Positions 47,802-61,400 of a stretch of DNA of 64,000 bases are shown in pieces. Position numbers and translations under genes: made by a program. Position 1 is the first letter of the stretch, and every line of letters starts with the position of its first letter. The notes below the pieces were generated by a model. The model worked only from the letters and a program-made list of their open reading frames with translations. It was not told where the DNA came from and made no database searches. The DNA is from Tetrahymena elliotti 4EA (taxonomy: Eukaryota; Ciliophora; Oligohymenophorea; Hymenostomatida; Tetrahymenidae), in contig AFXF02001845.1 of the NCBI GenBank assembly GCA_000231825.2, positions 1 through 64,000 of the forward strand, written 5' to 3'.

Positions 47802-50800
47802 ATGAATCATAATGTGAGCTAAATTCAGCAAGATTAGTTTTCCTAGCTATCTTTATATGAGTAACTACTTTTAATTGTAGCTTTAGTAGCATTTAATATA
47901 ATAACATTAAATTATTATCAACTCTTTTTCAAATGGTTTTATATTTTTTCAACAGCAAATCAATCTACTTACTGAATGTAGAAGGAGCAACAAATAGAAG
48001 ATAACTGTTTCAAGATGAATTTCAGAGAATGGAAATATATAAATAAAATAGTGATGGAGATTGTGAATTAGATGTGTTTGATAGTGAGTCTTAAAGATAT
48101 ATGTAAATGGAGTAATTGCCTTAATTTTGTTTTAATTGATTAAGAAATGTTATTTGATATATATAAAAAGGAGCTAAAGAAGCAAAAAAAATACTAATTC
48201 TACTCTGATGGTTAAGAAAGTTAATTCATCTGTTGGAATAAATAGTTAGAGATATTTATAAAATAATGAAATGAATGGCTCATCACCATATCTAACATCC
48301 ATACACAACAGCGTTAAAATAAACTATGACTTAAATTCTTAGTAGAATGACCAAACCAGCCAAAAACTTTATCATAGAGAAGGGACTAAAAAAAAGAGTA
48401 AAGTTCTTCAAAGTGCTTATGAAAAATACATGAAAAATAGTAAATTCATAAATAATGATGAATAAAGCATGTTAGTGTCCTAAGCTAATATTATGAATTA
48501 AGGAATACCAAATTAAGTGCTTGTTAATGGGAGTAGTCCTCTTCCTCTTACAAACTAATAAGAAGTTTACAAAAAAAATTATTTTATTATTTTATCGTTT
48601 ATTTAAAAATTTGTAAAATCTCTCTTGATTTCTTCTGCAAAAAAGGATTTTAATGTTCTACAAAATTTTCAATTTAATATCATTAATGATAAGGCTTACT
48701 ATCCATCAATTAAAATAGATTCTAATGCTAAAGAAGAAAAAGGGGATATTCTTTTAAATAGAAAAAAATGGCTAGAAAAGAAAATAATAAATTAAAATCT
48801 AACAGATTTTAAGAAGTCTTTGGTGGAAAGAAGTCAAATTTTGAGCTATTTATTAAAAGTTCTTCTAGAACTAAAAGTATTACAACCTAATTCGATAGCT
48901 TTAATTATTTGGGAAAGTATTCTTTTAATTATCATTGTAATATAACTTGTGTTGGTTCCTATAAAAACATGTTTTGACGTTGACTTCACAAATTTAGTTT
49001 GGATGCTAATTTTATATTATGTGCCTATTATCTGCTTTACCATTGATATATTTATTGGCTTTCATAAGGGGTTTTATTAGTTTGGAATGGCTGTAACTGA
49101 TAAGAAGTAAATAGCTGAAAATTACATGAAACTTAAACTTTGGATTGATATTTTCTGTACTCTTATTTTGATTATAAATTTAGGATTAAACTCAGCCTTA
49201 TTAGATTCTCTAGCTCTGCTTCTAAGACTACAACAAGTAAATTACAAATATTTTATGTTTACTTTTTTTAATGATTTTATTTTATGGTAAAAGATAGGAG
49301 ACAAAACATAGTAGATAAATTAACATTTTTAAATTTAATTCAAATTTGCAATGTTTTATGATCTAGTAAGTTTGATTGTGTTAGTGCTCTTTGTTGCTCA
49401 TATAAATTGCTGTGGATTTTATTTAGTTTCAAAAAAGACTTAAGAATGGAATCTTGCAAGCAATACTTGGGTTATGAAGCAAGGGATTGCCCATGATAGT
49501 TGGAATATAAAATACATATATTCCTTTTACTTTTCTATTGTAACTATGATAACAATTGGATATGGGGATGTTTGTCCAATCAATGTCTACGAAATGATAT
49601 ATACAATAATTATGGCCATTTTTTCATGTGGTGTTTTTGGATATTGCGTTAATACAATAGGTTCTATTTTTACAGAAATTTAGTAAAAATCAAAATAATT
49701 CTAAAAAAAATTATATGATATATCAACTTACATGAATATGAAATCTATTAAAAAGGACACCTAAATTAAAATTCTTAAGCAATTAGAATATCTAGAAGAC
49801 TAAAGTGATGAAATTTTACTCAGAGGTTCAATTAGATTTTTTACTTTAAATGTTTAACAATTTTTTAATAAAAATTTATAGGAGAGCGCATTTTAAAGCA
49901 CTGCTCTGTTGAGTTAAGAGAAGAGTTAATCCAACAGTATTTCGGAAAAATTTTAAACAATATTCCTATTTTAAAAGAAAATTTTACAACTTAGCTCATA
50001 GAAAGAGTAAGTCTAAGAATGAAAGAAAAGATATTAAGCCCAGGTGAGCTCTTTATAATATCAGGATAGATTGTGGATAATTTATATATAATAACTTAAG
50101 GAATAGTAGAGTATTCAGCAGTAGATAGAGATAGCTAAAGAACATTACTTTAAATCTCAGTACGATATTAAATTAATATATTAAATTAATTCATATTTTA
50201 ATTAAAATAATAGAAAGACATCAAATTAGTTGGCTTCCAATAATTTCTAACTAAATAAACATCTGAAGTATCTATATAGGCTAAAACTGCAACAGCTTTG
50301 GCATATATTTCATATGATGATTTTTACAGCATAATTAAATAAATTGATCTAGACTATGTAAATTAAATTATTCTTTTGTTGTATTTAAAAGTTTTATTTT
50401 TCAGGAAAAGTTTTGCATGATTCGGGATTAATTTAAAAATGATAGTAGGTATTACATTAAATGCTGTAGCTGTGGTTAGTATGGCCATGACTTAAATTTA
50501 TGTGGGTAGCTTCATTATGTAGTGAATAGAGCTAACTTCAGTAGGAAAATATTTCATAATTACGTTTAAGAGAAGAGGATACCTCATTTTAGAAAGATTT
50601 AATATAAAACAAATACATTAGGATAAAATCATTAAATTAAAATAGATTTTAAATTGTATAGATGGACAGCAGTATAGGAAATATATAAGGATTATAATAA
50701 CATTAATGTATTGTTAGAGATTTAGTATATTGAAAAAGATAAGGAATTTTTTAGAAGATGTCCCAAAATTAAATAGAATAAGCTTAAATTATTAAGAAAA

Positions 50801-52390
50801 ATTTCTCTCTTCGAAAAATAAGGTGCCTCAAAAGTGTTGAGTATCTAAAAATCATTTAATTAAGGGGAATAGTCTGAATTCCATAATGTTGAAACATAAA
50901 TGAATATCAATGATGATGATGAAGGGTAACAGAATACCTCTTCTTCTTCTTATGAATCATCTTCATAATCTTCTTAATCTAGTTCTGAAGAATCTAAAAT
51001 AGCTAAACCGCTTAATGGTGATCTTAAAGAAATGTAGTAGCAATAAAAAATGGTATAGAACTAGTCTCAAGATTTAGAAAAATCTGTTTATTCTGGAACA
51101 TATGTTTCATAAAAGAATATTTAATTTCAAAATATGGAGATGTAATAATTTTTTGAAACCATTGAAGAAATACCAGAATAACAGCATCTTGAAGATTTAA
51201 GAATAAGCAAAGAACTTGAAGGAACTTAATAATTGATGCTGGATCTAAATGATCCAAAATCAATTTAGTAAATAAAGTAGATCGTAAATATGGATCAAAA
51301 TAATATTTTTAATGAATAAAATTTAATTACATAAGATTATAATCCCTAACCTTAACAACCTTAATTAAAACATCAGTTTGTAAGGAATCTTTCAATGAAT
51401 AGTTCAAGCAGTAAAAATAAACAGTAAAACTTAGTGTTTTAAAATAGAATGTAAAGTAATAGTACTACAAGCAACAATAATTCAAGTAGTTAAACTGAAA
51501 AAAGACATCAAAGTGTAAACTTAAATCTCACAGATGAAGATTAGTCTTAATTTAAGACAAAACTTTCTGAAATTTAATAAAACTCAACTAATTCTAAAAA
51601 AGTTGAAAAAAATAACGAAAAGCAGTAAGTTCTCTCTTTTATAGAATAAAATTAAAAAAGAAACAAAAAAATCATATAATAGCCATAATAAATCTAGTTA
51701 ATGTAACAACAATAAGAGTAGCAGTAAGCACTGGCATCTTTAATGGAGAGTTTTTTTGACTAATTTAAAAAATAAGTTTTTTAAAATAAGTTTTAAAATA
51801 ATTAGGCAAGTTAATTTTATTAACCACAACTAAATTAGCAGTTTTAATCAAATTAAAAAACTTAAAGTAAACGAATAAACCTAGATCTTATAAATAGTAA
51901 TTCAATAAGCAGCAAAGAAGGTTCAGGTGTTGTTTATCAGGTTTAAAATGATACTAATACTATGACAATTGGGTCTGAATAAAAAATAAAAGCTGAAAAT
52001 ACTTAGAACCCTACTCATTTACAAGAAAATTAAGGTTACACAAATTCTGTACATAATTTAACAATAAACAATAACTATTAAGCTGAATATCATCACATTT
52101 TTGGCAAATTGCAATTTAAGTTTGATAAAGTTAAAGAATTTTAAATATATTACCCATAATTTAACATTCAAAATATTATTAAAAGTTATAGAAAAATGAA
52201 ATACTAATTAAACCAAAGATTAAAACCTAAAAAAATCAAATTCTTCCCAGGAACAACACAATTGATTAATCCCTCTCCTACTATTTTTAAAAAGTAATAA
52301 AAGCTATTTTAATCATCAGTATTTAAAATAAATGATACAAAAGGACAAGTAAATAACTAGGAGGTCGATCTTACATTTAGTATTTAGTGA
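47802..52390 (+). CDS. CNG/EAG-type K+ channel paralogue 1, with zinc knuckle
   Basis: Multi-exon gene, roughly 1300 aa. The N-terminus is polar, with an early NVEGATNRRQLF line shared with paralogue 3. The channel core has S1 (ALIIWESILLIIIVIQLVL), S2/S3, an S5 with FVAHINCCGFYLV, the pore TMITIGYGDVCPIN (filter codons 49552-49569) and S6. TIGYGD marks a K+-selective pore. A C-linker and a cyclic-nucleotide-binding-like domain follow (GELFIISGQIVDNLYIITQG; QFLTKQTSEVSIQAKTATAL). Right after it is an exact CX2CX4HX4C zinc knuckle, CCSCGQYGHDLNLC (50462-50503). The long tail is Q/N/S-rich, with a Ser run near 50940. It ends with a motif shared by all three paralogues (FGKLQFKFDKVKEFQIYYP, from 52100). 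It probably sits in the plasma or ciliary membrane and shapes membrane potential. Confidence 0.88.
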
Positions 52391-52710
52391 TTATAGTTTG
52401 TTTTTTTATATTAAATTTAAAAACTCTCTTTTTGTTTTCTTACATATTTTTGTTAATAAAGTCTTTAAATTTTAATCGTGAGCTATTTTTTATCTAAATA
52501 ATAAGCTTTCAAATTAAGAAATTTATTTTCATTTACTACTTAAAAGTACTGTAAAAGCAAGAATAACATTATTAAAAAAACTTTAAAAAATAAAGATTAG
52601 TTTTGAATTATATTTGCTTATGATTGATTGTTGATTACAAACAGATAAATTAATTAAATAATTCTTATCAAACAAAGTAGAAATAAGTCAGTCAGTAAAA
52701 GGCATTAAAG
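52391..52710. other. intergenic between channel paralogues 1 and 2
   Basis: About 320 bases, AT-rich, no recognised motif. The short spacing and shared strand fit tandem duplication. Confidence 0.4.
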
Positions 52711-55700
52711 ATGAATAATTTGACATAACGAAATGATGCTTTAATGAAAATAAATGATGAAAGCAAAAATGAATCGATTTATTTTAAAGAAATGACTATT
52801 GAGCAAATGATTTAGTATTTTTTTAACATATTTTTTTAAATAATATTTGTTAAGTGTTTTTAGTAATCAAAATTAAGAAAAAGTGGAAGAATCTAATTAT
52901 TACATTAACAATCAAGGAGCAGATAATAGAAGAAGGCTCTTTAGCTCAAATCATGATTTTAATTTTTTTTAAAGAGCTAAATCCACTAACTAAGATATAA
53001 TAATTTCAGATTATCCAGACAAAGTAAAAAACATCATTTTTTATGAATTTATTAGACTTGCCAATACAATAATTCTACTTGGAAAATAAATAGAAAAAAT
53101 ATCAATAAAATATTTTTTAAAATTGAAGCAAAGCTCATAAGGAAATAGAAAATCAAGATTTTTTGTATACGATGGTATTATTTATTTGTTTGTTTTAATA
53201 TTTTCATCTTACAATTTGTCTAAAGATTAAACCATTGACCAATTTGACAGAGATAAAGACAATAATGTAAATAAATCACAAGAAGATTCTAAAACAAACA
53301 CTTTTAGAGACTCTCAAAATACAGAATCAGTTTCTAGTCTTTTTATAGGACAATTGTCAAGAGATAAGAGGAGACATGATACTAACTTGATAGAAGGTAG
53401 TTAGGGATCTTAAAGAAGTATATTTAGAAACTAAAGGCCTATGAGATACAATACTTTTATTTTAAGTGAATAAGAAGATTAACAGTCAAAAGTTATTTAG
53501 GCTTCTAAGTTTAAGCAAAAGAACTAATCCTTTAATAAAAGTGCTGCAATGATTGTTGATTAACCAAACAATATTTATGGCTATAAGAATCATCTGATCT
53601 CTCTAACCTACTTAATAAAATTTGTTAAATAATTATTACTTCGTGTTGCATATAAAGACTATAGAATCCTACAAAAAAAGTAGCTGTAAATAATATCTGA
53701 TTAATCAATCATAGATTTAGGTTATATAAATAAGATGTATGAATTGAATCATGAAGATAACATTATTAAACGAAGAAATAATGTTCTTTAGCTACAAAAA
53801 GGATTACAGAAAGAAAAAGAAGGAAAATTAAAAATTATTTTTTTTAATTTTTTTTATAATTATATTTATCTTTAATGGCTTAGATCAAAAGCATTAAATC
53901 CTTCAACATTAGTTATCATTATTTGGGAAATATTCTTTTTGTCATTATTAATATTTTAACTCATGATTCTTCCGATTAAAGGTTGTTTTCAATAAGTTTA
54001 ATTAGATTCTTAATATTACTCATTTATTCTTTACTAGATACCTATTCTTTGTTTTATTATTGATATCATTTTTGGTTTTCACACTGGATATTATGAGCTT
54101 GGTAAGCCAATTATGAATAAGAAAAAAATAGCTATTAATTATTTATATCATAAGTTCTGGATAGATTTTAGTTGCACTCTCTTGCTTTCTTTTAATTTAT
54201 ATTTTGGGTCAAATATGATTGATTTTTTAGCTATGTTTCTAAGAATTAATTAAGTAAAATTTCTTAAAATTATTTCGAAATTAACAAAAATACTTTTATT
54301 CCTTAGATGAAAATCAAAATTAAAAAAATTGACTAGCATTTTCGCCTCTCATATAGATATGCATTTGTAACATCCATTCTGAAGCTCATATTTTTAATTG
54401 TAATTTTAGCTCATTTAACTGGGTGTGGATTTCATTTAGTAGGAGATTATTCTAATTAACTCTAGAACAGAGTAAAGTATGGAAATGATTATTATTACTC
54501 CTGGATACATTATTCTGGTTTGTAAGATTAAGACTGGTTTAATCGTTATATTTGGTCAATTTATTTTTCTATCATTACTATGATCACAATAGGATATGGT
54601 GATATTGTTCCAATCAATTTATATGAAAAAATATATGTGATAGGAATGACCTTTATATCGTGTGCTACTTTTGCCTATTGCATTAACACTATAGGAAATA
54701 TATTTGCAGAGAGGCATAAAAAATAAAAAGACTTTGAATCCAATTAATACTAACTTTAATCATATCTAGATTACATGGAGTGCTCTTAGGAAACTTAATT
54801 AAGAGTATTAAAATACTTTGAATATCTTAATGAATAATAAGACGAAGTTGTATAAAATGGTATAACTTTAATTTCTTTGAAATAATTTATCATTTAATTT
54901 TGTATTTAGGTTAATTAGTTTTTACCAAGTGTCCACCTGATCTAAAAGAAGAAATTATCTAAGAAAGAAATTAGAAACTTCTCAAACTGATCCCTCTTTT
55001 TAATAAAAACTTTAGCAACGAGTTTATCAATTTGTGTGCTAAATTTATGGAAGAAAAAAGAATAGGGCCTGGAGAAAAAATTCTCATGGAAAATTAAATT
55101 CCACAGTTCTTAGTTATTATTGTTAAAGGAGAAGCAGAGTATTTCTTTTAAAATCTATAAAACAAAAGACCACTGCAATTAATCTAAGTAAAACCCAAAT
55201 TTCATTAATTTTAGTAATTGTTATTGAGTCACTATATTATCCACAAATATCAAAAGATCAAATCTTTATAAATTTAAATATCTAAAAAAGTCATCTTTTA
55301 GAATAATGACTTTCAGTAATATTATTAAAATATTCCAAAATAAATTTAAAGAGCCTTAATTTAAGCTAAGAAATTTATTCAACTATATCAATTAAATTTT
55401 AATTTACTTTTGATTTTGAATGATTACATGAAATAATATACAATTAAATTTTTACTTTTCTTGATTTTCCATTTAAGTATTTTTGTAAGTACAAAAATAA
55501 AAATTTTTTAGAATAAAGCATTTGATAATCAATCCATAATAATTAATAAAGAAACAAAATGATGTAGAGTTTTTTTATTATTAAAAAGCTAATAATATTT
55601 TTATTTTAAGAAATAATTATTTTTTATAACATATTTAAAAAGGGAAAAGCTTTAGGATTGAAACAATTTTTAACTGAAACTCCAATACCTCTAGCTATTC

Positions 55701-57531
55701 GTGCTAAAACTGTCTCAACAATCATCTAAATACCTTACACTTAATTTGTTAATTTAATAAAGAATTTTTCATATGATTTTGTAAATATTTCTTATTAATG
55801 AGTTTCTAATTATTAATATTTTTTAAATCTTAGGAACTATTTTGTTAGATAAGAGATCAAATGATATTTGAAAATCGTTTTATTGAATAGTGTTACTCTT
55901 GTTTATAATATGGGCATGATATTTCAGATTGCCCATAAATACATTACAAAGCATAAAATTTTTTGTTTGCTAAAAAGGTTTTTCACTCTAAATAATAAAA
56001 AAGAGATGTAAGTTTTATGAGACAAAAAACAAAAGAGGGGAATACTTGGGAAGAAAGAGTACATGTAGCTATGAGTCTCAAAATGAAAAGATTAGAATTA
56101 GTTCAAGAGATCTATTAGGACTATAACGATATTTGTATTTCTGACTTAATACAAATTTAAGAGCAAGATAAATTCTTTTTTAAAAGATTTCCTAAAATAA
56201 AGCAAGAATAAATTAATAGAGTATATTGTATCCGAAAAAAAACTTAAAGTATTCATTAATAAAATTAGTAAAATAATTAAATAGATTTATTGTATTCTCT
56301 ATCAAAATCTTATAATTCTTATGACTCTGATTAGAGTCAGAATATAACTTCAAGTTCAGATTCTTGTGAAAGTGAAAATTCAATATGTATTTCTGATGCT
56401 GGGTAAAAAAAACTTTCAAAATAGCCATCATCTGCTATTATGAATGATCTAAAAAATAGAAAAACATCTGAATTAAAAAATATTACTGAAAATTAACTAG
56501 ATGTAATCTTAAATTAAATTAATGATGAAGATGTAAATAAGAGTAAATAGAGTTCCCAAATTAGATTATCTGATCTTAAAAAGAAAAATCATAGTATATA
56601 ATTATTTGATTATCTAATGGATTACCTAAAGTAACAAAAAAACCCCTCAGAAAGTGCCAAAAATGAAATAAATAAATAAGAGAGCTCAGAGAAATTGCAT
56701 GATTAAAAGCTTATTGTTTCTAATTCAGTTTAAAATGAGAATAATTCTAACTTAGATTTTCTGAGAATAAACTTCTCAAAAGAAAATGTCTCAGATGATA
56801 AAAATAGCTTTTACTAGAATACGAGCAATGATATGTCACCATGTCTGTCTAAATATAAATAAATTTAAAGCATCTAATAGAACCAAGAAAAATATATCAA
56901 TCAGAAATCAATAGATAAAAAATTTTTGCAAATACTTTAAAAGCAGAGCAATTAAATTAATTAGCTAAGAAGTAATCTAAAAAATCTGAAAGGAAATGAA
57001 GGAGGATAACCAAATATAAATTTGACAGTTGGCTTAGATCAAAACAGCTAAGAAAAATTATTCTTTAACCATTATCTGTAAATTTAACAATTTCTATCAT
57101 CCTGGAAAGTGCAAATGTAGAAACAACTGAATACTTCATCACTTAAGCCAAATTTAAAAAGTCTAACAAGCATAAAGGAAAATAGGACCTAGTCTTAAAG
57201 ATAAAAATCAAGGAGCAATAAATAAGATTCAGAAATTCCTTTACAAAAAGAATAAATTGTCACTGATAGCATTCAATTGAACTATGTAAATAATAACTTT
57301 TTTGGGAAACTTGGATTAGGATTTGAAAATGTTAAAGATTTCTAGTATTATTTTCCAAAATTTAATATGCTTAATATTATAAAAGGATATAGAAAAATTT
57401 TATAAAGGTAATAGCAAAAGCAAATTAAATAATCTGGTTATTTCTTTGATAAAAAATCTGCCCATAGGCATTTAAAAACATTTCTTCCTAGAAACTCAAT
57501 TAGATTCCCTCAAAATAATTAAGACTTTTGA
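52711..57531 (+). CDS. CNG/EAG-type K+ channel paralogue 2, with zinc knuckle
   Basis: Multi-exon gene, roughly 1300 aa, laid out like paralogue 1: polar N-terminus, S1 (TLVIIIWEIFFLSLLIFQLM), S5 with LAHLTGCGFHLVG, a pore TMITIGYGDIVPIN (filter codons 54586-54603), S6 (YVIGMTFISCATFAYCINT), C-linker, and a split CNBD-like domain. The CNBD halves (GPGEKILMENQIPQFLVI and ALGLKQFLTETPIPLAI) are separated by a long intron of about 400 bases (near 55185-55630). The zinc knuckle is CYSCLQYGHDISDC (55891-55932). The tail is Q/N/S-rich and ends with the shared motif FGKLGLGFENVKDFQYYFP (from 57301) and a basic end. Its high similarity in domain order to paralogue 1 but low identity in the tails points to an old duplication. 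Confidence 0.87.
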
Positions 57532-58454
57532 TTTTAATTTGAACCTACTAAAAATGGTGTTTTATCCTCTCTAAAAAAGGATCTATTATTTCTGGATTAT
57601 CTGAGATATCTTGCTTTAATTTCTTCATATTTAAATTTTTACATGAAAAAGTACTTCTTCTCTATGAAATTTTTTCATCTTTATTCTACTTAAGATTTAT
57701 ATTATTGATAAAAAATCATTCATATTTTTCATGTCTCCATTTCCCCTGAGAATTACATTTAAAAAATCATAAATTTCATATCACCGTGTATATTAACCGC
57801 AATATTTTTTTCAGATTGTTTTTCTGAAATTAAATGCCCAAAATTAATTGCAATTAAAAAAAGATAAATTATCAATTAAAGTTATCTTCTATGCATAAAT
57901 TTTTATTAAAAAAATAGAATAAGATGATATTTAACTAAAAGTATTAATTTAAATTGTAAATAATGAAAAGCTATAATTTTATTATAAAACATCTATTTAT
58001 TAAAATAAAAAATTGATACATTTTTTCATATTTTAAGAAATATTTTATGATGAAAACTGTTTGTTGAAGAAAAAAATTAACATCTTTTTAATAAAATAAG
58101 TAGAATTTAAAATGTAGAGTTACTTTTTTATTATTTTTTGCTTAATTCAGAATTTTAACTAATTTTATTGGCAACATTTTAAAAAGAATATCAAATTCAC
58201 CTACTCCCACTTATTTTTCAATTATTAATTGGTATTATTATGTTTAGCTTATATAGGTTTTATGTTCGTAAAATTTAAGTGCGATAATGTTAAACTTTAT
58301 TATTAACTAAGAAATTAAAATACATACATGATTATTAATTTATTATCCACAGATATAGTAAACTAATAACATAAAAATAATATATAAGTAGAACAATTTA
58401 ACTCAATACCAAAATTCATTAAAAGAACTGGTAGATAGATTTTAAGACAATTCT
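57532..58454. other. intergenic between channel paralogues 2 and 3
   Basis: About 920 bases, AT-rich. A small hairpin-capable TTTCAG...CTGAAA pair lies near 57811-57831. A second open frame overlaps the right end (from about 58328) and could be an alternative first exon of the next gene. Confidence 0.4.
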
Positions 58455-61400
58455 ATGATTCCAAAAGACCAAGCAATAATACCTATCAACTTAGGATAAA
58501 ACATAAGTTTCATGCAAAACAGTTCCAGCAATTATTCAAATCACTAAATTGACAATGAAAATTTTAAGTAACTTAGCAAATATAATAATGTGATTTACAT
58601 AATTAATATTACTTACTTTTTAAAAAAGTCCTTTGGAGTTTTATTCAATTAACAAAGAAGGAGCTTAGAATAGAAGAAAGTTATTTTCATTTCAAAATAA
58701 AAGAGAAAACGATGATATATAAGATGATGCAATGTTTAGCTCTAACAATTAATAAAGCTCTGTTTTTGGTGAAAAGATTTAATTTTTAAATAGGGATGAT
58801 TAGATATAAAGTAAATCTCATAAGAAATCACACAAAAGCTCCAGATCTTCTACTGTTGTATAGGGATCAATGCACAGTGATCTAGATAGATTCAGGAAAG
58901 AATAATGCAGATAAAATTTGAATACTTCCTATAATGTAGATGAAGTACAAGAGAATATAGCTTTCAAATAAATTAAATAAGAAGATCCATTAAATTAAAA
59001 ACCGTATAGTGCAAACTTGTAAATAGATAATCAATAAACAAAATCATTTTAAAATGAGAATATTGAACTATAGTATGCATAATTATAACAAAATTGTTGT
59101 TAGCAATCTTAGAATTAATGTACCATTGAGAATAGTAAAACAAATATTAAATATTTCCACATTAAATTAATATTTTCTAATGCTAATATTTTCAATATTT
59201 TTAATTAAAAAAAGGATTAAATATTTCTTTAAAATTCGTTAAATAAGTCTGGCATAGAATTCTAAGTAGAGACTTCAAAATGATAAAGTAATTTCACTAC
59301 TAAGCTATTTCAGATAAATGCTCTTTCTATAATAAAAGTTAAGAGACGAATTGTCTTACAAACAATAGCATTAGTAATAAATTTATTCAATAAAAGGAAA
59401 AATAATACGAAATAATGTTTCCATCAAACGAACAAACCTGTATATAAAAGATTCAATAGATTATACATAACAATTTTATTTAATTAGGCAATATTTTCTT
59501 TTGCTCTGATTTTAATTTTTCATTATATAACCCTCTTATAATCTTAAAAGATATTTTTCTATTCTTTGCCTGTTTAGCTGTTATAGGATACTTAGTATTT
59601 TACATCTCTATTTATTAAGTGATTGATTAAACTACTACATCATTATAAACTATAGCTATTACTTCATTAGGGATTATATTATTAGATATACTCTTAAAAA
59701 TTAAAACCTCAGTTGTATTTTAATCTGATGTTAGTTTTGATTCTTAATACATTTGCTCAGAATATATTTCTAAAGAATTTAAATCAGACATTATTTTTAT
59801 CAGCTTTGTTGGACTCTCATTTATAAATTAAAATATTCAGCCTATATTTTTACTCCTAAGCTTTCTTATCATGGTCATAAAGGTAAATTGTTTTGTTTAT
59901 TTTAATTAAAAATTTAATGAAAATAATCTTTAATAGTAAATATTTTTATATAATTTAAATATATAGATATACAAAAGACTATTTGCGAATGGTTTATTTA
60001 AAAAAATGTAGCTTCAAAATATTCTCAAATATCAAATAATACGTTTTCTTGCTATAATAGCTTTTGTTATTCATTTCAGTTTATGTGGATTAAATATTAT
60101 TTCTAGCATCTCTAAAAGGTCTGATTGTTGTAGTACTTATCTAATAGAAAGATATGAAAACGGTCAAATAAATTATTTATAACTCTACTAACAAAATTTT
60201 CGGATTATATTCTCAAGATTTCTAAATTATTATTAAAGATATCACTATATAAATGATAATTTGAATGATGTTGAAGCAATATATTTAGATATCATTATCA
60301 TTATAGACTTGATCATTTTCCTTTATTACACAGTCATTTTCTTTTTCACTTACCTAAAAGAATTTAATTCTTAAAATATGAATTAAGAATAAATCATAGA
60401 TGCTATTTCTTTTCTAGATAACAGAAATGTTTCTCTTGAAACGAAAGCTATTTGTGTAGAATATTTAGAAGGTATGAATAAATGTATTTTTCAACAAAAT
60501 CTTAAAGGTAAAAACAATTTAGTTTTGTTTATTTTGAATTATTCTTAATATTTTTCATTTTATTAAAAATTAGGATTAAATGCACTTGAAAAATTTCCAT
60601 TGCAAATAAAATAAAAAATAAAAATTGAAAGCTATTATGCCTTATTAACTTAAGTTGAGTAATTTAAAAGTAATTTTAGTAAACCATTTTTGAAAAAGCT
60701 AGCTTTTTATGTGAAAGAAAGAGTCTTTCATAATGATGAAGTCATTTAAAAGAAGAACTTTGTTTTAGATAAATTATATTTGTTCTAGAGCTAAAATCAA
60801 TTAAACTATTTGCTAGAATATGGTGATGTTTCTAAAAATCTAATCGAACTCTATGTAATTTATTATTCATCTTTTATTATACCTATAAAGTTTTCTTTCT
60901 TTTAACCTGTCCATCTATTTTTTTATTTATTTCTTTTTTTTTAAAAAAGTAAAGAGATAGAAGCAAAGTATATCCTGACCTAAAGTATTTTTTGTCTGGA
61001 ATATTGTGTCCTTATAGTATTTAAAGTTAAAGTAATAATATAGTCCCTTTTATTACTATAGAAGATTTCTTAGCAGTCATCAAATGCTTTGATAAGGATT
61101 ATGTAAAAAAATATTTTATATTTCAAATTGAATAAATAAATTAATTAATTCTTATACTTATAATAAATAAGGAAAAATTTTGTATGATTAAAGATAAGAT
61201 TCAATTTGAGCTTATTTCATTTAATAGATGTAATAGCTGCTTGTAGTATAACCATGACATATTGAATTGTTAAATGCTACATTTTTATCCTGATAAAGGA
61301 ATATTTTATAAACTATCAGATGTCTAACAGAGATAGTTTAAGAATAGGTAAAAGTATGAGAAATAAAACTCACTTAAAATAAGAGAACACATAAGATATG

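Noticed and set aside
57800..57835. Possible small structured RNA with a TTTCAG/CTGAAA stem
   Set aside because: The stem is only six pairs and no promoter element or conserved RNA sequence could be recognised.
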